Source: Ignavibacteria bacterium
GTDB taxonomy: Bacteria; Bacteroidota; Ignavibacteria; Ignavibacteriales; SURF-24
Direction of reading: 5' to 3'
NCBI GenBank assembly: GCA_025612375.1
Contig: JAAXKN010000006.1
Coordinates: forward strand, 62,001-126,000
DNA: 64,000 bases
Within the stretch, counting starts at the first letter, position 1; each line of letters starts with the position of its first letter. Positions 19,774-29,305 of the stretch are shown here, piece after piece. Both the position numbers and the translations under genes were made by a program. The notes below the pieces were generated by a model, which did not search any database, was not told the origin of the DNA, and worked only from the letters and a program-made list of their open reading frames with translations.

Positions 19774-19816
19774 TTTGTCTCCGGCAATTTAACCTGTTTA
19801 TAGTTTTTGTTTCAAA

Positions 19817-19864
19817 CTCAGTAAACCTTAAGCTCATTAAATCTTAAGCTCAATAAACCTTAAG
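19817..19864 (-). repeat. Three 16-bp tandem repeats across a stop codon
   Basis: On the minus strand the copies read CTTAAGGTTTATTGAG, CTTAAGATTTAATGAG and CTTAAGGTTTACTGAG. The first copy encodes the last residues and stop (L K V Y stop) of the outer-membrane protein gene. The others lie just past it, so the gene end has been duplicated twice by slippage. Confidence 0.85.
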
Positions 19865-21376
19865 CCTCAGCTCCAGGCTGGAAGTAAAGTCGTTTCTTTT
19901 AAGGCCGCTGAATAAACTTTCACTTGCAGCCTTTCTGCTGCTGTAGAAAAGATTAAGGTTTATTATGCCCCAGAGGCCTGGTTCAACACTAAGCCTTAAC
20001 GTTGCACGGTGCTGCTGAAAGTCAGCCTGGTAAGAGGCAATGTCCCTGATCCTGAAATCTGTGTAATAAGCTGTGGGTTCCGCTATTGAGAGCTTAATGT
20101 CATTTGCCCCATAGTTGCTGAAGCTGTAGGCAGTAAATGTGCTTATCAGGCTGTTCCACCTTATGCTGCAGCCGGCCGAGGCAAACGCCTCAACTCCTTT
20201 TACGCCCCAGCTTAAGGCGCTGTAGTAATCTTTATAGTCATACGACAGCTTTTCAATTCCACCCTCAAGCCCGAGTGTGACATTTGGGTTTAATATGTAC
20301 TGAAGTCCTGATGCGGCATAATGCCTTGGAATACTGTTCTCCATCATAAGGACACTGAAGGACGGGTGCCTGGCCCACATGCTTTCAGTTTTGAAACTGT
20401 AGTAAAGCCCCAGGCTTAATCTTTCACTTAGTGAAAGGAATGACTGAATGGCACCTTCATATGAGCTGTTTTTCCAGTATCCCTGCCTCTGCGGATCAAG
20501 TGCGTCATCCTTCAGGGTTATCTGTTCAAGGCCGGTGCCAAAGTATGCAGATGCCGCAAAGCCTTCTTTTATGAAAGAGGCCGTAAGGTATCCAAAGGCG
20601 CCGTTCTGATATGAGTAGCGCTCCTCTGTCTTCTTTTTATTTACAAAGGGGTAATCGTAACCCTTAAACTTAAGGAGCAGAATTTCCTTTGAGACGGCAC
20701 CCTCATCTTCTTTATAGCTCACTTCTTCGTTGTTGTCGTAGATTTTTCCCATAGCGCCCACCGTCAGTTCATCAGTTATGCGGCAGCCCAGGCCGAGCTT
20801 GATCATGATGTCGCGGTGTGCTGAGGTTGGCCTTGGCGCCACCTCCTTTAAGCCCTGATCCACCCCATAATTTAATTCAAAGCCGGCCAGGATTGTCTTC
20901 CACAGCTGTGCGGCATACTGTGCATTCATTATGATGCCGTTATAATGTGTGTCGCCCGTAGTGCTGTCGCCAAAAAGGAAGGGGTTGTCTGTTGAATAAT
21001 CCTTTGTCGCAAGCCAGCTCCAGTTCCTCCGCTCCTGCCTCTGGAAGCCGAAGCTTCCCTTGAAAGTCTGGAAGGAATCTATATCCTTTCTGCCTGTGGC
21101 CATCAGCTGATAGAGCCTCTCCTGGGCAGGATCGACAAACCTTCTGAAGTCGCCATCTTTGTTAAGGTATGACGACTCTACGGACAAGAGTTGTTCTTTG
21201 TTTTCATTTTCCCACTTCAGGAAGGCAGGGTTCTGCCCGGTGTAATATGAGTTAACGCTTCGTCCGGCCTCAAAAATGGTGCTGAAAAACCGTCCGGGCC
21301 TGTAGAGTTCCTGTGCGTTTGAGGCTCCTGAGGCCATCAGAATGCACATGAGTATTATATTTTTAGTTTTCTTCAT
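19850..21376 (-). CDS. Outer-membrane beta-barrel protein of unknown function (DUF6850-like)
   Basis: 508 residues with a signal peptide (MKKTKNIILMCILMASGASNAQ). A series of alternating amphipathic strands follows, ending LELRLKVY, consistent with an outer-membrane barrel. The conserved-looking start ELYRPGRFFSTIFEAGRS, with GQNPAFLKWEN, and the position after a TonB receptor and a lipoprotein recall the Bacteroidetes set TonB receptor, DUF4876 and DUF6850. That family name is from memory and not checked. It begins 15 bases after the lipoprotein gene and is surely cotranscribed. The role may be uptake or surface assembly; the substrate is unknown. Confidence 0.75.
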   Translation of the reverse strand: MKKTKNIILMCILMASGASNAQELYRPGRFFSTIFEAGRSVNSYYTGQNPAFLKWENENKEQLLSVESSYLNKDGDFRRFVDPAQERLYQLMATGRKDIDSFQTFKGSFGFQRQERRNWSWLATKDYSTDNPFLFGDSTTGDTHYNGIIMNAQYAAQLWKTILAGFELNYGVDQGLKEVAPRPTSAHRDIMIKLGLGCRITDELTVGAMGKIYDNNEEVSYKEDEGAVSKEILLLKFKGYDYPFVNKKKTEERYSYQNGAFGYLTASFIKEGFAASAYFGTGLEQITLKDDALDPQRQGYWKNSSYEGAIQSFLSLSERLSLGLYYSFKTESMWARHPSFSVLMMENSIPRHYAASGLQYILNPNVTLGLEGGIEKLSYDYKDYYSALSWGVKGVEAFASAGCSIRWNSLISTFTAYSFSNYGANDIKLSIAEPTAYYTDFRIRDIASYQADFQQHRATLRLSVEPGLWGIINLNLFYSSRKAASESLFSGLKRNDFTSSLELRLKVY

Positions 21377-21391
21377 CTTGATATACCGCTC

Positions 21392-22582
21392 TTAATAATG
21401 TGACTTGGGTGTAGGGTGGCTTAATACCCTGAAATCAAGCGATGAGTTGTTGTTATCCAGAAGCTTTAATGCGCCCGGAACAGTCATCATGATTCTTTCC
21501 ATCGATTTGCCGGTGTAGAACTGTATTCCTCCCGTAGTCCCGGCGTCTATCGAACGGTTCAGAATTTTCTTATCCAGCTTCGAGGGATCCTTCATATATT
21601 CCACCCCGTCAAGCACTGCCGAATAGGGAATAAGCATCTGGTTGTCGTAAGTCTTAAGATCTTTAGCCTCCATGCGGGCTATTACTACGCCTCCCAACTC
21701 ACCGCCCATTAACCAGTCGTTACCGGTGTTCTGGAATATTCTTATCATGTTCGGTACAGCGGGGTTATCCACGTCCGGGGCGTCATCTTTATAAAACTCG
21801 AAGTCCGCGTGCGACAGATCTACAGAATTTGGTGCGTTTGTCCTGTGGTCCATTGCGTCCTCAGCACACACAATAAACTCTCCCGGCCTTATCGGATAGT
21901 CCTTCCCCGTGCCCGGGAACATCCAGATGGACGTGCTGTGGACATAAGAGGGATCGTTCACATAGTTCAGGCCGTAAGAGCTGCTGCTGAAGACCAGGGC
22001 TACCATTACCTTATCCAGGTATACCGTAGAATCACTCTGATTGAATATCTCCAGGTACTTGTCGTGATAATAATTCCCCGCGCCCGATGGCCCGCAGGAA
22101 TATATCTCGCTTATTAACAGCGCTGATCCGCTAAAGACGGGGCTTAGGCAGACTGTCTTTGGTTCTGGAGAATCGGCCATAAGGCTGATTGTTCCGGCTT
22201 TTTTATTTATCAGCCTGTAGCCGCCTGCCTTATTGCCCGTAACCTGTTCCATCTCCTCCGGGCTCATTTGCCTTACAACGGAAATGTGGTATTCATCCGA
22301 AATGAACCCTTTTATGCTTACAACGCCTTCGCCGTCTGATGTGGCAGTATAAGTCGTTCCAAGCGAGTTCGATTTCAGAGTCACTTCGGCATTAGCTACC
22401 CTGTCGGTGCCGTAGAGCTTCTGCATATATCCGCTTGAATCCACGAGCACAATCTTAAACTCTGTCCCCCTTTCTAAAGATGAGGGTTTGTCTTCCGTAT
22501 CAATCAGCTTGTCGCAGCCGGATGAAAAGAGTGCCGAAGTTAAAGCCAGTACGGTAAATAATCTTTTTACAGTCAGTTTCAT
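21392..22582 (-). CDS. Surface lipoprotein of unknown function (DUF4876-like)
   Basis: 396 residues. The lipobox ..ALFSSGC places the acylated Cys at residue 23. The N-terminal third (VANAEVTLKSNSLGTTYTATSDGEG) resembles a carboxypeptidase-regulatory or Ig-like domain. The rest (SALLISEIYSCGPSGAGNYYHDKYLEIFNQSD) looks like a lamin-tail / DUF4876-type domain. It overlaps the upstream TonB receptor gene by four bases (ATGA), so the two are translationally coupled and probably act together at the outer membrane. Its ligand cannot be told. Confidence 0.75.
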   Translation of the reverse strand: MKLTVKRLFTVLALTSALFSSGCDKLIDTEDKPSSLERGTEFKIVLVDSSGYMQKLYGTDRVANAEVTLKSNSLGTTYTATSDGEGVVSIKGFISDEYHISVVRQMSPEEMEQVTGNKAGGYRLINKKAGTISLMADSPEPKTVCLSPVFSGSALLISEIYSCGPSGAGNYYHDKYLEIFNQSDSTVYLDKVMVALVFSSSSYGLNYVNDPSYVHSTSIWMFPGTGKDYPIRPGEFIVCAEDAMDHRTNAPNSVDLSHADFEFYKDDAPDVDNPAVPNMIRIFQNTGNDWLMGGELGGVVIARMEAKDLKTYDNQMLIPYSAVLDGVEYMKDPSKLDKKILNRSIDAGTTGGIQFYTGKSMERIMMTVPGALKLLDNNNSSLDFRVLSHPTPKSHY

Positions 22583-25257
22583 TTTGTAATACCTCCAAGG
22601 GCCGAACTGAATTCAATGCCGTAGTAAATGTCCGGATTTCTTCTTTCGTACGAAGGATAGTCCGGTGAACGCCTGCGGCTTTTATATAATGGCTGATTGT
22701 TAAGGAAATTGTTCACAAAGAAAGAGACCGAGGCTCCTTCCCACAACGACTTGCTGACCTTTACGTTTAAGAGCCACTTGTTCGGGCGGTCCTCATTATT
22801 CAGCTCAAAGGACTCAATGCTGCGCCTTAGCTCTGTGTATTTGGGGTTATCTCTTTCACCTGAAGGAATTCTCTGGAGCTCGCCTTTCTGTGTGTAGTAA
22901 CCTACGGCAAGCGTGTCCTCAAAATTCCGTCTTCCGTTTATGTCAACTGCAAGCTGCTGAATGTGAAGCGTGATCCACATGCCGAGCGTCTTTGTCTGTA
23001 TCTCAAAGCGGTAGTTCAAAAGGAGTCTTTTATTGAACTCCTCAACGTCGTTATACATCGGAACGACCCTTATTCCAAGAGCGCTGCTGAAACGGGGAGT
23101 TGAGAAGTAATACCCGTTTGTGCTCCCGTTTTCCTCATAGCTGTATGAGGCGTCAAACTTAAAGACAGTATTAATTACGGGAATTTTCCTGCTGCGGAAC
23201 GAAAGCTCAAGCCCCTTTACCCTTTCCCAGCCATTGTTCTGATAAGATGAATAGCTCTCCAGAACCGAATCCTTGATAAAGCTTTGAGACTGATCGGGCC
23301 ACGAAGGATATGACTTCTTATAGAATACCGTTGGCGCGTTCAGGCTCTGGAACATATTCTTTGAGTTGTTAAAGTATCCCGTCAGGGTAAAGCCGCCGAA
23401 GGAGAACTGCTCATCCAGGCTTGCCTCATACTTTTTCTGTGTATATCCCTTCAGGTATTCGTTTGCCTGAGGGCGGATATAGGTTGAAATAAGAGAAAAG
23501 TTGCTGTCGGCATAAGCCGGGTTTACAACGGAAACCGTATCAACGATGTCGTAATACTTGTCCTGCGCAAATATCATCCCCATGGGAGGTGCCTTTGAAG
23601 TTACTCCGTAGCTAAGGCGGATCTGCATGTCTTCAGAAAGACTCATTGAAAAGTTAATTCTGGGATTTGGGAAACTCCCGTTAAAGGATTCAATCAGGTC
23701 CCCCTTACCAATAAGCCCCTTTATGTTAAACCCGTTCGGGCGGTAGACCTCGTAGCGCAGTCCCAGCTGAAGAGTAAAAGGCTTAAAGAGCCTTCCTGTT
23801 ATCCTGTCCTCGGCGTAAAGGCTTACTATATTGTATTGCGGAAGCTCGTCGTAGCGCCTGAGTCTTGGAGCGGGTATTGTAGCTGAAGGCGGGAACAAGG
23901 GATTGAAAATGATCCCTTCACCCTTATTAAAATCGTCTCTCCAGTTAATGCCTGCAACCCAGCTGTGGAGGAGGTCATCGGTAAAGAAACGGAAATTATA
24001 ATTTGCATCCGCGTAAAGGTTCCAGACGTCACCCTTAATCCATTTTTCCCCCAGGTATGAACCGAAGACTATCCGGCCCGCTCCCGTTCCTTCAAAAGTC
24101 CTGTCTGTAATTACAGCGTTGTCGCGTGAGACTACGGCCTGGTTATGCGAGTTCTGCCTGGTGTAAGAGGCAGACATATTCAGGCTAAAGCTGCTGAAGG
24201 AGTTGAAGCTGCGGCTGAAGCTGCCTGTATATTTAAGATTAAGGTCCCTGTTATACCATGCCTCGCGCGAGGCGTATTCCGGCTTTTCCTTCATTTCGTC
24301 AATTGAGCGCGTGAGGTAAATAATATTTTTAATGCTGAATTCCCCGGTTTCCCTTTCGGCAGAAACCTGAGCTGCAATCCTGGTGTATCCGTCGCCTTCA
24401 ATTCTGACATCCCTGTCCGAGGAAGCAAGGTTCATATTCCCGTTAAAAATCCAGCTGCCCCAGGGAAGTCCGCCGCTGAAATTAAGCTCGTTTATCTGTG
24501 GGTTATATTTATACTTGGCGCGGAATGGCTCGGCAGTGCTCCTTGTTTTTACTATCATCAGCCCGTCTGCAAGGTCGCCATACTGTGCAGATGGAATGCC
24601 GCGGATAATTTCAACTTCTTTTATATTTTCTGCCGGGATGGATCTTAAATCTATTCCGCTGTTTGCCGTCGAGTATCCGATTCCCACCTGCATGTTTGCG
24701 TTATTTGTAACCGGCACGCCGTCTAAAACAATCTGTGTTCCAAGTGCGTCGCCGCCCCTTATTGAAGCCTTCTCAACGCTGTTTAGTGTGGGGTTGGTGG
24801 TTTCCACGCCCGGCGTCAGTTTCATCACGTCGTTCAGGCTAGCTGCCTGTATGTGCTCAATTTCGCCTGAGGAAACTGTTGTCTTTGTCTCGGGAGTGAC
24901 GGGTATGAATTCGTTGTTCGCCACCACCTCGATGCCGCCGATTAAAAACGAGGTGCTCTTAATGCGGAAGTTTTTCACTACTGTTCTTCCGCCAAGCGTA
25001 ACTTTTTCTGTAATTTTTTCATATCCCACAAATGACACTTCAAGCGTGTAAGTGCCCGCTTTTGCAAGAATAGAGTAGCTTCCGTTATTATCTGTAACAG
25101 AGCCGTTATTGGTCTCCTTTAACACTACGCTGGCAAATGAAAGTGCCTCGCCTTTTTCATCGGTAACTTTTCCCTTTAAAATTGTAAAGCCGCTCTGGGC
25201 AGGTATGGCAACTGTAAGCGAAAGGAGTAAAGATATTATTGAAATGAGTTTATACAT
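22579..25257 (-). CDS. TonB-dependent outer-membrane receptor
   Basis: 892 residues: a signal peptide ending AIPAQ, a carboxypeptidase-regulatory-like domain (about 27-105: LKGKVTDEKGEALSFASVVL, GSYSILAKAGTYTLEVSFVG), a plug (about 125-235: DVMKLTPGVETT, SIRGGDALGTQIVLDGVPV, VEIIRGIPSAQYGDLADGL) and a barrel ending GIEFSSALGGITK. It heads a coupled set with the lipoprotein and barrel genes downstream. The start lies only about 30 bases from the upstream terminator; TATAAT on the minus strand at 25278-25283 may be its -10 element, giving a very short leader. No Shine-Dalgarno site is evident. Confidence 0.92.
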   Translation of the reverse strand: MYKLISIISLLLSLTVAIPAQSGFTILKGKVTDEKGEALSFASVVLKETNNGSVTDNNGSYSILAKAGTYTLEVSFVGYEKITEKVTLGGRTVVKNFRIKSTSFLIGGIEVVANNEFIPVTPETKTTVSSGEIEHIQAASLNDVMKLTPGVETTNPTLNSVEKASIRGGDALGTQIVLDGVPVTNNANMQVGIGYSTANSGIDLRSIPAENIKEVEIIRGIPSAQYGDLADGLMIVKTRSTAEPFRAKYKYNPQINELNFSGGLPWGSWIFNGNMNLASSDRDVRIEGDGYTRIAAQVSAERETGEFSIKNIIYLTRSIDEMKEKPEYASREAWYNRDLNLKYTGSFSRSFNSFSSFSLNMSASYTRQNSHNQAVVSRDNAVITDRTFEGTGAGRIVFGSYLGEKWIKGDVWNLYADANYNFRFFTDDLLHSWVAGINWRDDFNKGEGIIFNPLFPPSATIPAPRLRRYDELPQYNIVSLYAEDRITGRLFKPFTLQLGLRYEVYRPNGFNIKGLIGKGDLIESFNGSFPNPRINFSMSLSEDMQIRLSYGVTSKAPPMGMIFAQDKYYDIVDTVSVVNPAYADSNFSLISTYIRPQANEYLKGYTQKKYEASLDEQFSFGGFTLTGYFNNSKNMFQSLNAPTVFYKKSYPSWPDQSQSFIKDSVLESYSSYQNNGWERVKGLELSFRSRKIPVINTVFKFDASYSYEENGSTNGYYFSTPRFSSALGIRVVPMYNDVEEFNKRLLLNYRFEIQTKTLGMWITLHIQQLAVDINGRRNFEDTLAVGYYTQKGELQRIPSGERDNPKYTELRRSIESFELNNEDRPNKWLLNVKVSKSLWEGASVSFFVNNFLNNQPLYKSRRRSPDYPSYERRNPDIYYGIEFSSALGGITK

Positions 25258-25285
25258 AGGGGATTTTTCTACCGTCTATTATATA

Positions 25286-25328
25286 GAAAAAATGCGGAGC
25301 ATGCGGCAAAAGCCGTACCTCCGCATTT
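25286..25328 (-). terminator. Terminator after the first YCF48 gene
   Basis: AAATGCGGAG...CTCCGCATTT forms a 10-bp outer stem with an inner CGGC-AAAA-GCCG stem. Read on the minus strand it ends in six T. It separates the gene at 25347 from the TonB receptor operon. Confidence 0.88.
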
Positions 25329-25346
25329 AATAATAATTAAAACAGA

Positions 25347-27488
25347 TTACTTTATGAGAAGCATCTTCTTTGTTTCAATCTGGCTGCCTGCTCTCAGCTC
25401 ATAGAAATAAATACCGCTTGAGAGCTTTGAAGCGTCAAATTTTACTGAATAAGTGCCGCGGGCCTGGTTTTCATTTACAAGGCTGGCAACTTCCTTTCCA
25501 AGAACGTTGTAAACCTTCAGGCTTACCATTGCTTCAGATGGAATTGAATATCTGATGACAGTGCTTGGGTTGAATGGGTTCGGATAATTCTGTGAAAGAG
25601 CAAAGTCCTTTGCAACCTGTGACTTTTCAGTCTCAACAGCTGAGGTCTGTACCTTTGCGTGCAGTATTATGCCGTTGTTTCCAACAGTCCAGATGTTATC
25701 ACCATATGCTGTAATGTCACTCAGAGTTGAAGTTGTCATTCCTTCAGAAACCTGCCATGTTTTACCGCTGTCGGCTGAATAGCAGACGTCGCCGTTTCCA
25801 GTTACTACCCATTCTGTTGTCTTACCGAATGCAATTCCCCATATAGCGGCTGAACTTGCAATGCTTGATGGCAGGCTGACTGCAGTCCAGGTTTTTCCGC
25901 CGTCAGTTGTTCTTGCAAGAGCTTTGCTTCCTCCTGCAACGTAACCGGTAGATGCATCCTTGAATTTGAGTGCAAACAAGCCGCCTGCAACGTTTGGAAC
26001 CAGTGCTTCCCAGGTTGTTCCGCCGTCTGTGGTTTTTGAAACCTTACCGGCAAGCGCGCTGAAGATTACGGTCTTTGAATCAAATACAGCCAGATCCCAT
26101 ATTGTGTTTGTTCCGGCATTGTTTGTAAGGTTCGTCCATGTCTGGCCGCCGTCAATGGTTTTTACCATCTTGCCTGAGTTGCCGACTGCATAGCCCGTAT
26201 CTTTGCCTCCAAAGGCTACTGAATAGAATACCATTGTTGCAACGCCTGTAACAGGGCTTGTAACCTTTGTCCAGTTCTTTCCTGCATCGATAGAGCGGAA
26301 GAGTCCGTTACCGGCACCAACAGCACACCAGACGTCAGGTGTAACAATTGCAAAACTGTAGAGCTGTACTTTGAACTGGTCTGAAAGCACGCCCCAGTTC
26401 TTTCCGCCGTCCGTGGTCTTAAGTATAAAGCCGAGGCTGTCAGCTGCTACGGCAGACCCGCCGCAGGCATATCCTGTATTGTCATCAACAAATGTAACCT
26501 GACGCAGATACTGCTGTGTAATTGCTGTATACTTTGCGTTCCAGGTCTTGCCCTTGTCGGCGCTTTTAAGAATAGTTCCTGCTGTACCGGCAATGAAGAT
26601 TGCGTTTGTATCGCCGTCAACAGCATTGAACTTCTGCAGAGGAATCTTTGTAGAAGTCCATGTCTTTCCCGAATCAGAGGTTGCAAATACGCTGCCTTTG
26701 GCGTCAACGGCATATCCGGTTGCTTTACTTGTAAAGAGGATATCATTGATATTTATGCTTGTTGCAGCACCGCCCTGCTTTGTCCATGTTGCACCGCCGT
26801 CAACTGACTTATAGATATCGTTGTTCGAGGTGCCCATAAAGCCTGTTGCTGAATCGGTGAATGTAACCGAGTAAACATTGTTTGTAAGGCCTGTAGGAGC
26901 AGAATTTACCCATGTTGTGCCGTAGTCATTTGATTTCATCAGCTTTTTGCCTGTTGTACCGTTTGCTATGAAAACATCTTTTGCGTTAACAATGAATACT
27001 TTATAGTTGGTACCTGTTCCGGTATTAGTGGAAGTCCAGGTTTTTCCTCCGTCTTTTGTCTTAAGTACGGTTCCTTTGCCGCCTACGACATAGCCTGTAT
27101 CGGAATCCATGAACTTAACGTCATAGAGGTCCTCCGCAACTTTGGAATCCAGATAGCTCCATGTCTTTCCTGCGTCTTTGGTCTGCATCAAAAGACCAGC
27201 GTTTCCGCAGATTATTCCATTGTTTTGATCCCAGAAATAAACAGAAAGTATATCCCTGGATACGGTGTCTGCCTTAATGACATCCCAGTTAAGGCCGCCA
27301 TCGACACTTTTCTGCACAATGCCTGCGCCGGCAACTGCAATTACCTTATCGGAGCCCAAATATTTAACATCATTCACGTCATTGCCGTGAGGTTTAGGAT
27401 TCTGCCACTCCCAGTTGTAAGTCTGTGCATTCGCCAGAGCAGAAATCATAATCAGTAAGAACAAGGTGTAGAATTTTTTCATCTGCAT
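25347..27488 (-). CDS. Secreted YCF48/BNR-repeat protein with T9SS type A sorting domain
   Basis: 713 residues. A signal peptide ends ALANAQ; the start may be M1 (27488) or M3 (27482), both placed after GGGAGAG. About thirteen repeats of the form KSVDGGxTW / KTKDGGKTW / KTTDGGTTW, with GYVVGG-type turns, predict a YCF48-like beta-propeller. The C-terminal tail is a T9SS sorting domain: FALSQNYPNPFNPSTVIRYS, VYNVLGKEV, GIYFYELRAG, ending KKMLLIK. It is a paralogue of the protein at 17563 but lies on its own transcript with its own terminator. Function unknown. Confidence 0.88.
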   Translation of the reverse strand: MQMKKFYTLFLLIMISALANAQTYNWEWQNPKPHGNDVNDVKYLGSDKVIAVAGAGIVQKSVDGGLNWDVIKADTVSRDILSVYFWDQNNGIICGNAGLLMQTKDAGKTWSYLDSKVAEDLYDVKFMDSDTGYVVGGKGTVLKTKDGGKTWTSTNTGTGTNYKVFIVNAKDVFIANGTTGKKLMKSNDYGTTWVNSAPTGLTNNVYSVTFTDSATGFMGTSNNDIYKSVDGGATWTKQGGAATSININDILFTSKATGYAVDAKGSVFATSDSGKTWTSTKIPLQKFNAVDGDTNAIFIAGTAGTILKSADKGKTWNAKYTAITQQYLRQVTFVDDNTGYACGGSAVAADSLGFILKTTDGGKNWGVLSDQFKVQLYSFAIVTPDVWCAVGAGNGLFRSIDAGKNWTKVTSPVTGVATMVFYSVAFGGKDTGYAVGNSGKMVKTIDGGQTWTNLTNNAGTNTIWDLAVFDSKTVIFSALAGKVSKTTDGGTTWEALVPNVAGGLFALKFKDASTGYVAGGSKALARTTDGGKTWTAVSLPSSIASSAAIWGIAFGKTTEWVVTGNGDVCYSADSGKTWQVSEGMTTSTLSDITAYGDNIWTVGNNGIILHAKVQTSAVETEKSQVAKDFALSQNYPNPFNPSTVIRYSIPSEAMVSLKVYNVLGKEVASLVNENQARGTYSVKFDASKLSSGIYFYELRAGSQIETKKMLLIK

Positions 27489-27821
27489 TACTCTCCCAAT
27501 TTAGTTAACATTTATGCCGGAAAAGGGAAAGCCTGCTAAAAATGAGTCTTCACGTACCCGGCCTGAAAAGCGTGAAAGACTGTTAAAAATCGCTTATGCA
27601 AAACAAATACGCCTGCTTTCCCTATTGTTATTACACATATAGGAAGGAAAAGTACTATACTTCTTTCTCTTCTGCCCTGCTCAAATAAAAAAGCATATTT
27701 AAGACAAGCTGTCTTTTACCTAAATGCTTTATCCATAAAAATTTACAAACTCAGAATATTTACTTATTTTCCCGTGACATATTATTTTTTTTGATATTTA
27801 TACTAATCCGGACTCAATTAA
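27489..27821. other. Divergent intergenic region
   Basis: 333 bases between the YCF48 gene (leftward) and the M28 peptidase gene (rightward). It is AT-rich and should carry both promoters, but I cannot place them with confidence. It holds one hairpin with a T run on the minus strand, listed next. No coding frame is convincing. Confidence 0.6.
27685..27729 (-). terminator. Terminator-like hairpin with no minus-strand gene before it
   Basis: An inner perfect stem AAGACA-AGC-TGTCTT sits inside an imperfect outer stem AAGCAT..TTTA / TAAATGCTT. Read on the minus strand it ends TTTTTTATTTG. Nothing on the minus strand ends upstream of it, so it may close an antisense or small RNA, or sit in a leader. 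Confidence 0.4.
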
Positions 27822-29228
27822 ATGAAAAAAATATTATTTTCTTTTTTATCTCTGCTACTTCTTCTTTCTACTTTGAAATGCCAGGTAAATAAAACCTGGT
27901 CTGAAATTACGGGGTCAGCATTCCTGGAAAACCGTTCATATGAGGCGTTCCGCAATATTTGCGATATGGCAGGCGGAAGACTCATTGGCTCTGAGGCCAA
28001 TGAAAAAGCCATGCAAATTTTAACAGGCGAACTTAAGTCGCTTGGCATAAGTGCCCGCAGTGAGTCTTTTAAGGTCCCGGGCTGGTTTAGAGGCGACGAT
28101 GAGGTCCAAATAACAAGCCCTCTTAACAGGAAGCTCCAGGCTATAGCTTTGGGATACGTTAATTCACACCCGGCTTTTGCCGCAGGTGTAGCCTACGCAG
28201 GCTTCGGCTTTGATGAAGACTATTCCGGAATTGACGTGAATAATAAAATAGCCCTCGTAACCTCGGAAGCCCCGAAAGGCAAAGAGCCCCTTTTAAGATA
28301 TGAGGCAATCGATATAGCCTCACGCCACGGGGCAAAAGCTATTCTTTTTATTTGTGAACACCCGGGCATGTATAACCTTGCCGGAACCGGAAACTTCCAG
28401 GGCACTAACACCCCTGTTCCAGCCTACAGCCTCACCTATGAAGAGGGAATGTGGCTTAAAAGACTTGTCACAGAGGGGAAAAATCCTGAAGTTAAAATTA
28501 CAACCAACTCTTACTGCAGGGAAGTTGAAACGGCAAACATTATATTTTCGCTTCCCGGCAAAGTCAAAGATAAGATCGTCATAGGAGCCCACTTCGACTC
28601 GTGGGACATCAGCCAGGGAGCGGTTGATAACGGGCAGGGTTCGGCAATTTTACTTGACGTGGCCCGCCTGATGAACACTTTCTCTGCGGATAATTATTAC
28701 TCAATCGACTTTGTATGGTTTAACGGCGAAGAGCTAGGACTCTGGGGCTCAAAGAAATATGCCGAAATGCATTCGGCTGAACCGATTGCTGCAATGATCA
28801 ATATGGATATGACAGGTTCTCCCAGGGGCTTTAACTGCATGGGCTTTGATGAATTCAAAGGCTTCTTTGAAAACCTTAGGAACTCCCTTAACGGCTTCGA
28901 CCTCTCCTCGGGCGTTGCAAGCGTGCCTTATACCAACAGCGACCACATACCTTTTATGTTTAAGGGTATACCGGCTTTCTCTGTGATGGGTCACCTGGAT
29001 GAGGAATCCGTAAAATACTATCATACATCGGGGGATGATTTCGACAAGGTAAATAAAAAACAGCTTTCTGAAGCCTCAGCCGTTGTATCGATTATGCTTC
29101 ATGAACTTGCTAATTATACCAGGCTTTCCGAAGGGCACAAGAACAGCCGGCAGATGGCCGACCTCTTCAGAAAGTTTCATCTGGATGAAAGATTAAAACG
29201 CCAGAAAGAGTGGATCTACAATAACTGA
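27822..29228 (+). CDS. Exported M28 family zinc aminopeptidase with PA domain
   Basis: 468 residues with an N-terminal export signal (MKKILFSFLSLLLLLSTLKC then Q21). The peptidase ligands are visible: His257 (IGAHFDSWD), Asp269 (GAVDNGQGSA, the bridging ligand), catalytic Glu303 with Glu304 (FNGEELG), Asp329 (NMDMTG) and His375 (NSDHIPF). Residues about 100-235 look like a protease-associated insert (VNNKIALVTSE, AKAILFICEH). Family members are Zn2 aminopeptidases or carboxypeptidases of the periplasm or surface. It is a single gene followed by a strong terminator. The Cys20 is not in a good lipobox, so I do not call it a lipoprotein. Confidence 0.92.
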   Translation: MKKILFSFLSLLLLLSTLKCQVNKTWSEITGSAFLENRSYEAFRNICDMAGGRLIGSEANEKAMQILTGELKSLGISARSESFKVPGWFRGDDEVQITSPLNRKLQAIALGYVNSHPAFAAGVAYAGFGFDEDYSGIDVNNKIALVTSEAPKGKEPLLRYEAIDIASRHGAKAILFICEHPGMYNLAGTGNFQGTNTPVPAYSLTYEEGMWLKRLVTEGKNPEVKITTNSYCREVETANIIFSLPGKVKDKIVIGAHFDSWDISQGAVDNGQGSAILLDVARLMNTFSADNYYSIDFVWFNGEELGLWGSKKYAEMHSAEPIAAMINMDMTGSPRGFNCMGFDEFKGFFENLRNSLNGFDLSSGVASVPYTNSDHIPFMFKGIPAFSVMGHLDEESVKYYHTSGDDFDKVNKKQLSEASAVVSIMLHELANYTRLSEGHKNSRQMADLFRKFHLDERLKRQKEWIYNN

Positions 29229-29258
29229 TCTTTTGTCCTGAGATGATAACTCTTACTG

Positions 29259-29305
29259 CGGCTCAGCCGGACTGCCCTGCGGCAATTCACTGAGCCGTTT
29301 TTTTT
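29259..29305 (+). terminator. Terminator after the M28 peptidase gene
   Basis: CGGCTCAG...CTGAGCCG forms an 8-bp stem, followed directly by eight T. It begins 31 bases past the stop. Confidence 0.88.

Noticed and set aside
24383-25051. A 222-codon + strand open frame opposite the TonB receptor gene
   Set aside because: It is the reverse reading of a well-supported receptor plug domain and has no independent support.
27822-27881. Lipoprotein signal on the M28 peptidase
   Set aside because: Cys20 is preceded by STLK, which does not fit a lipobox; an ordinary signal peptide fits as well.
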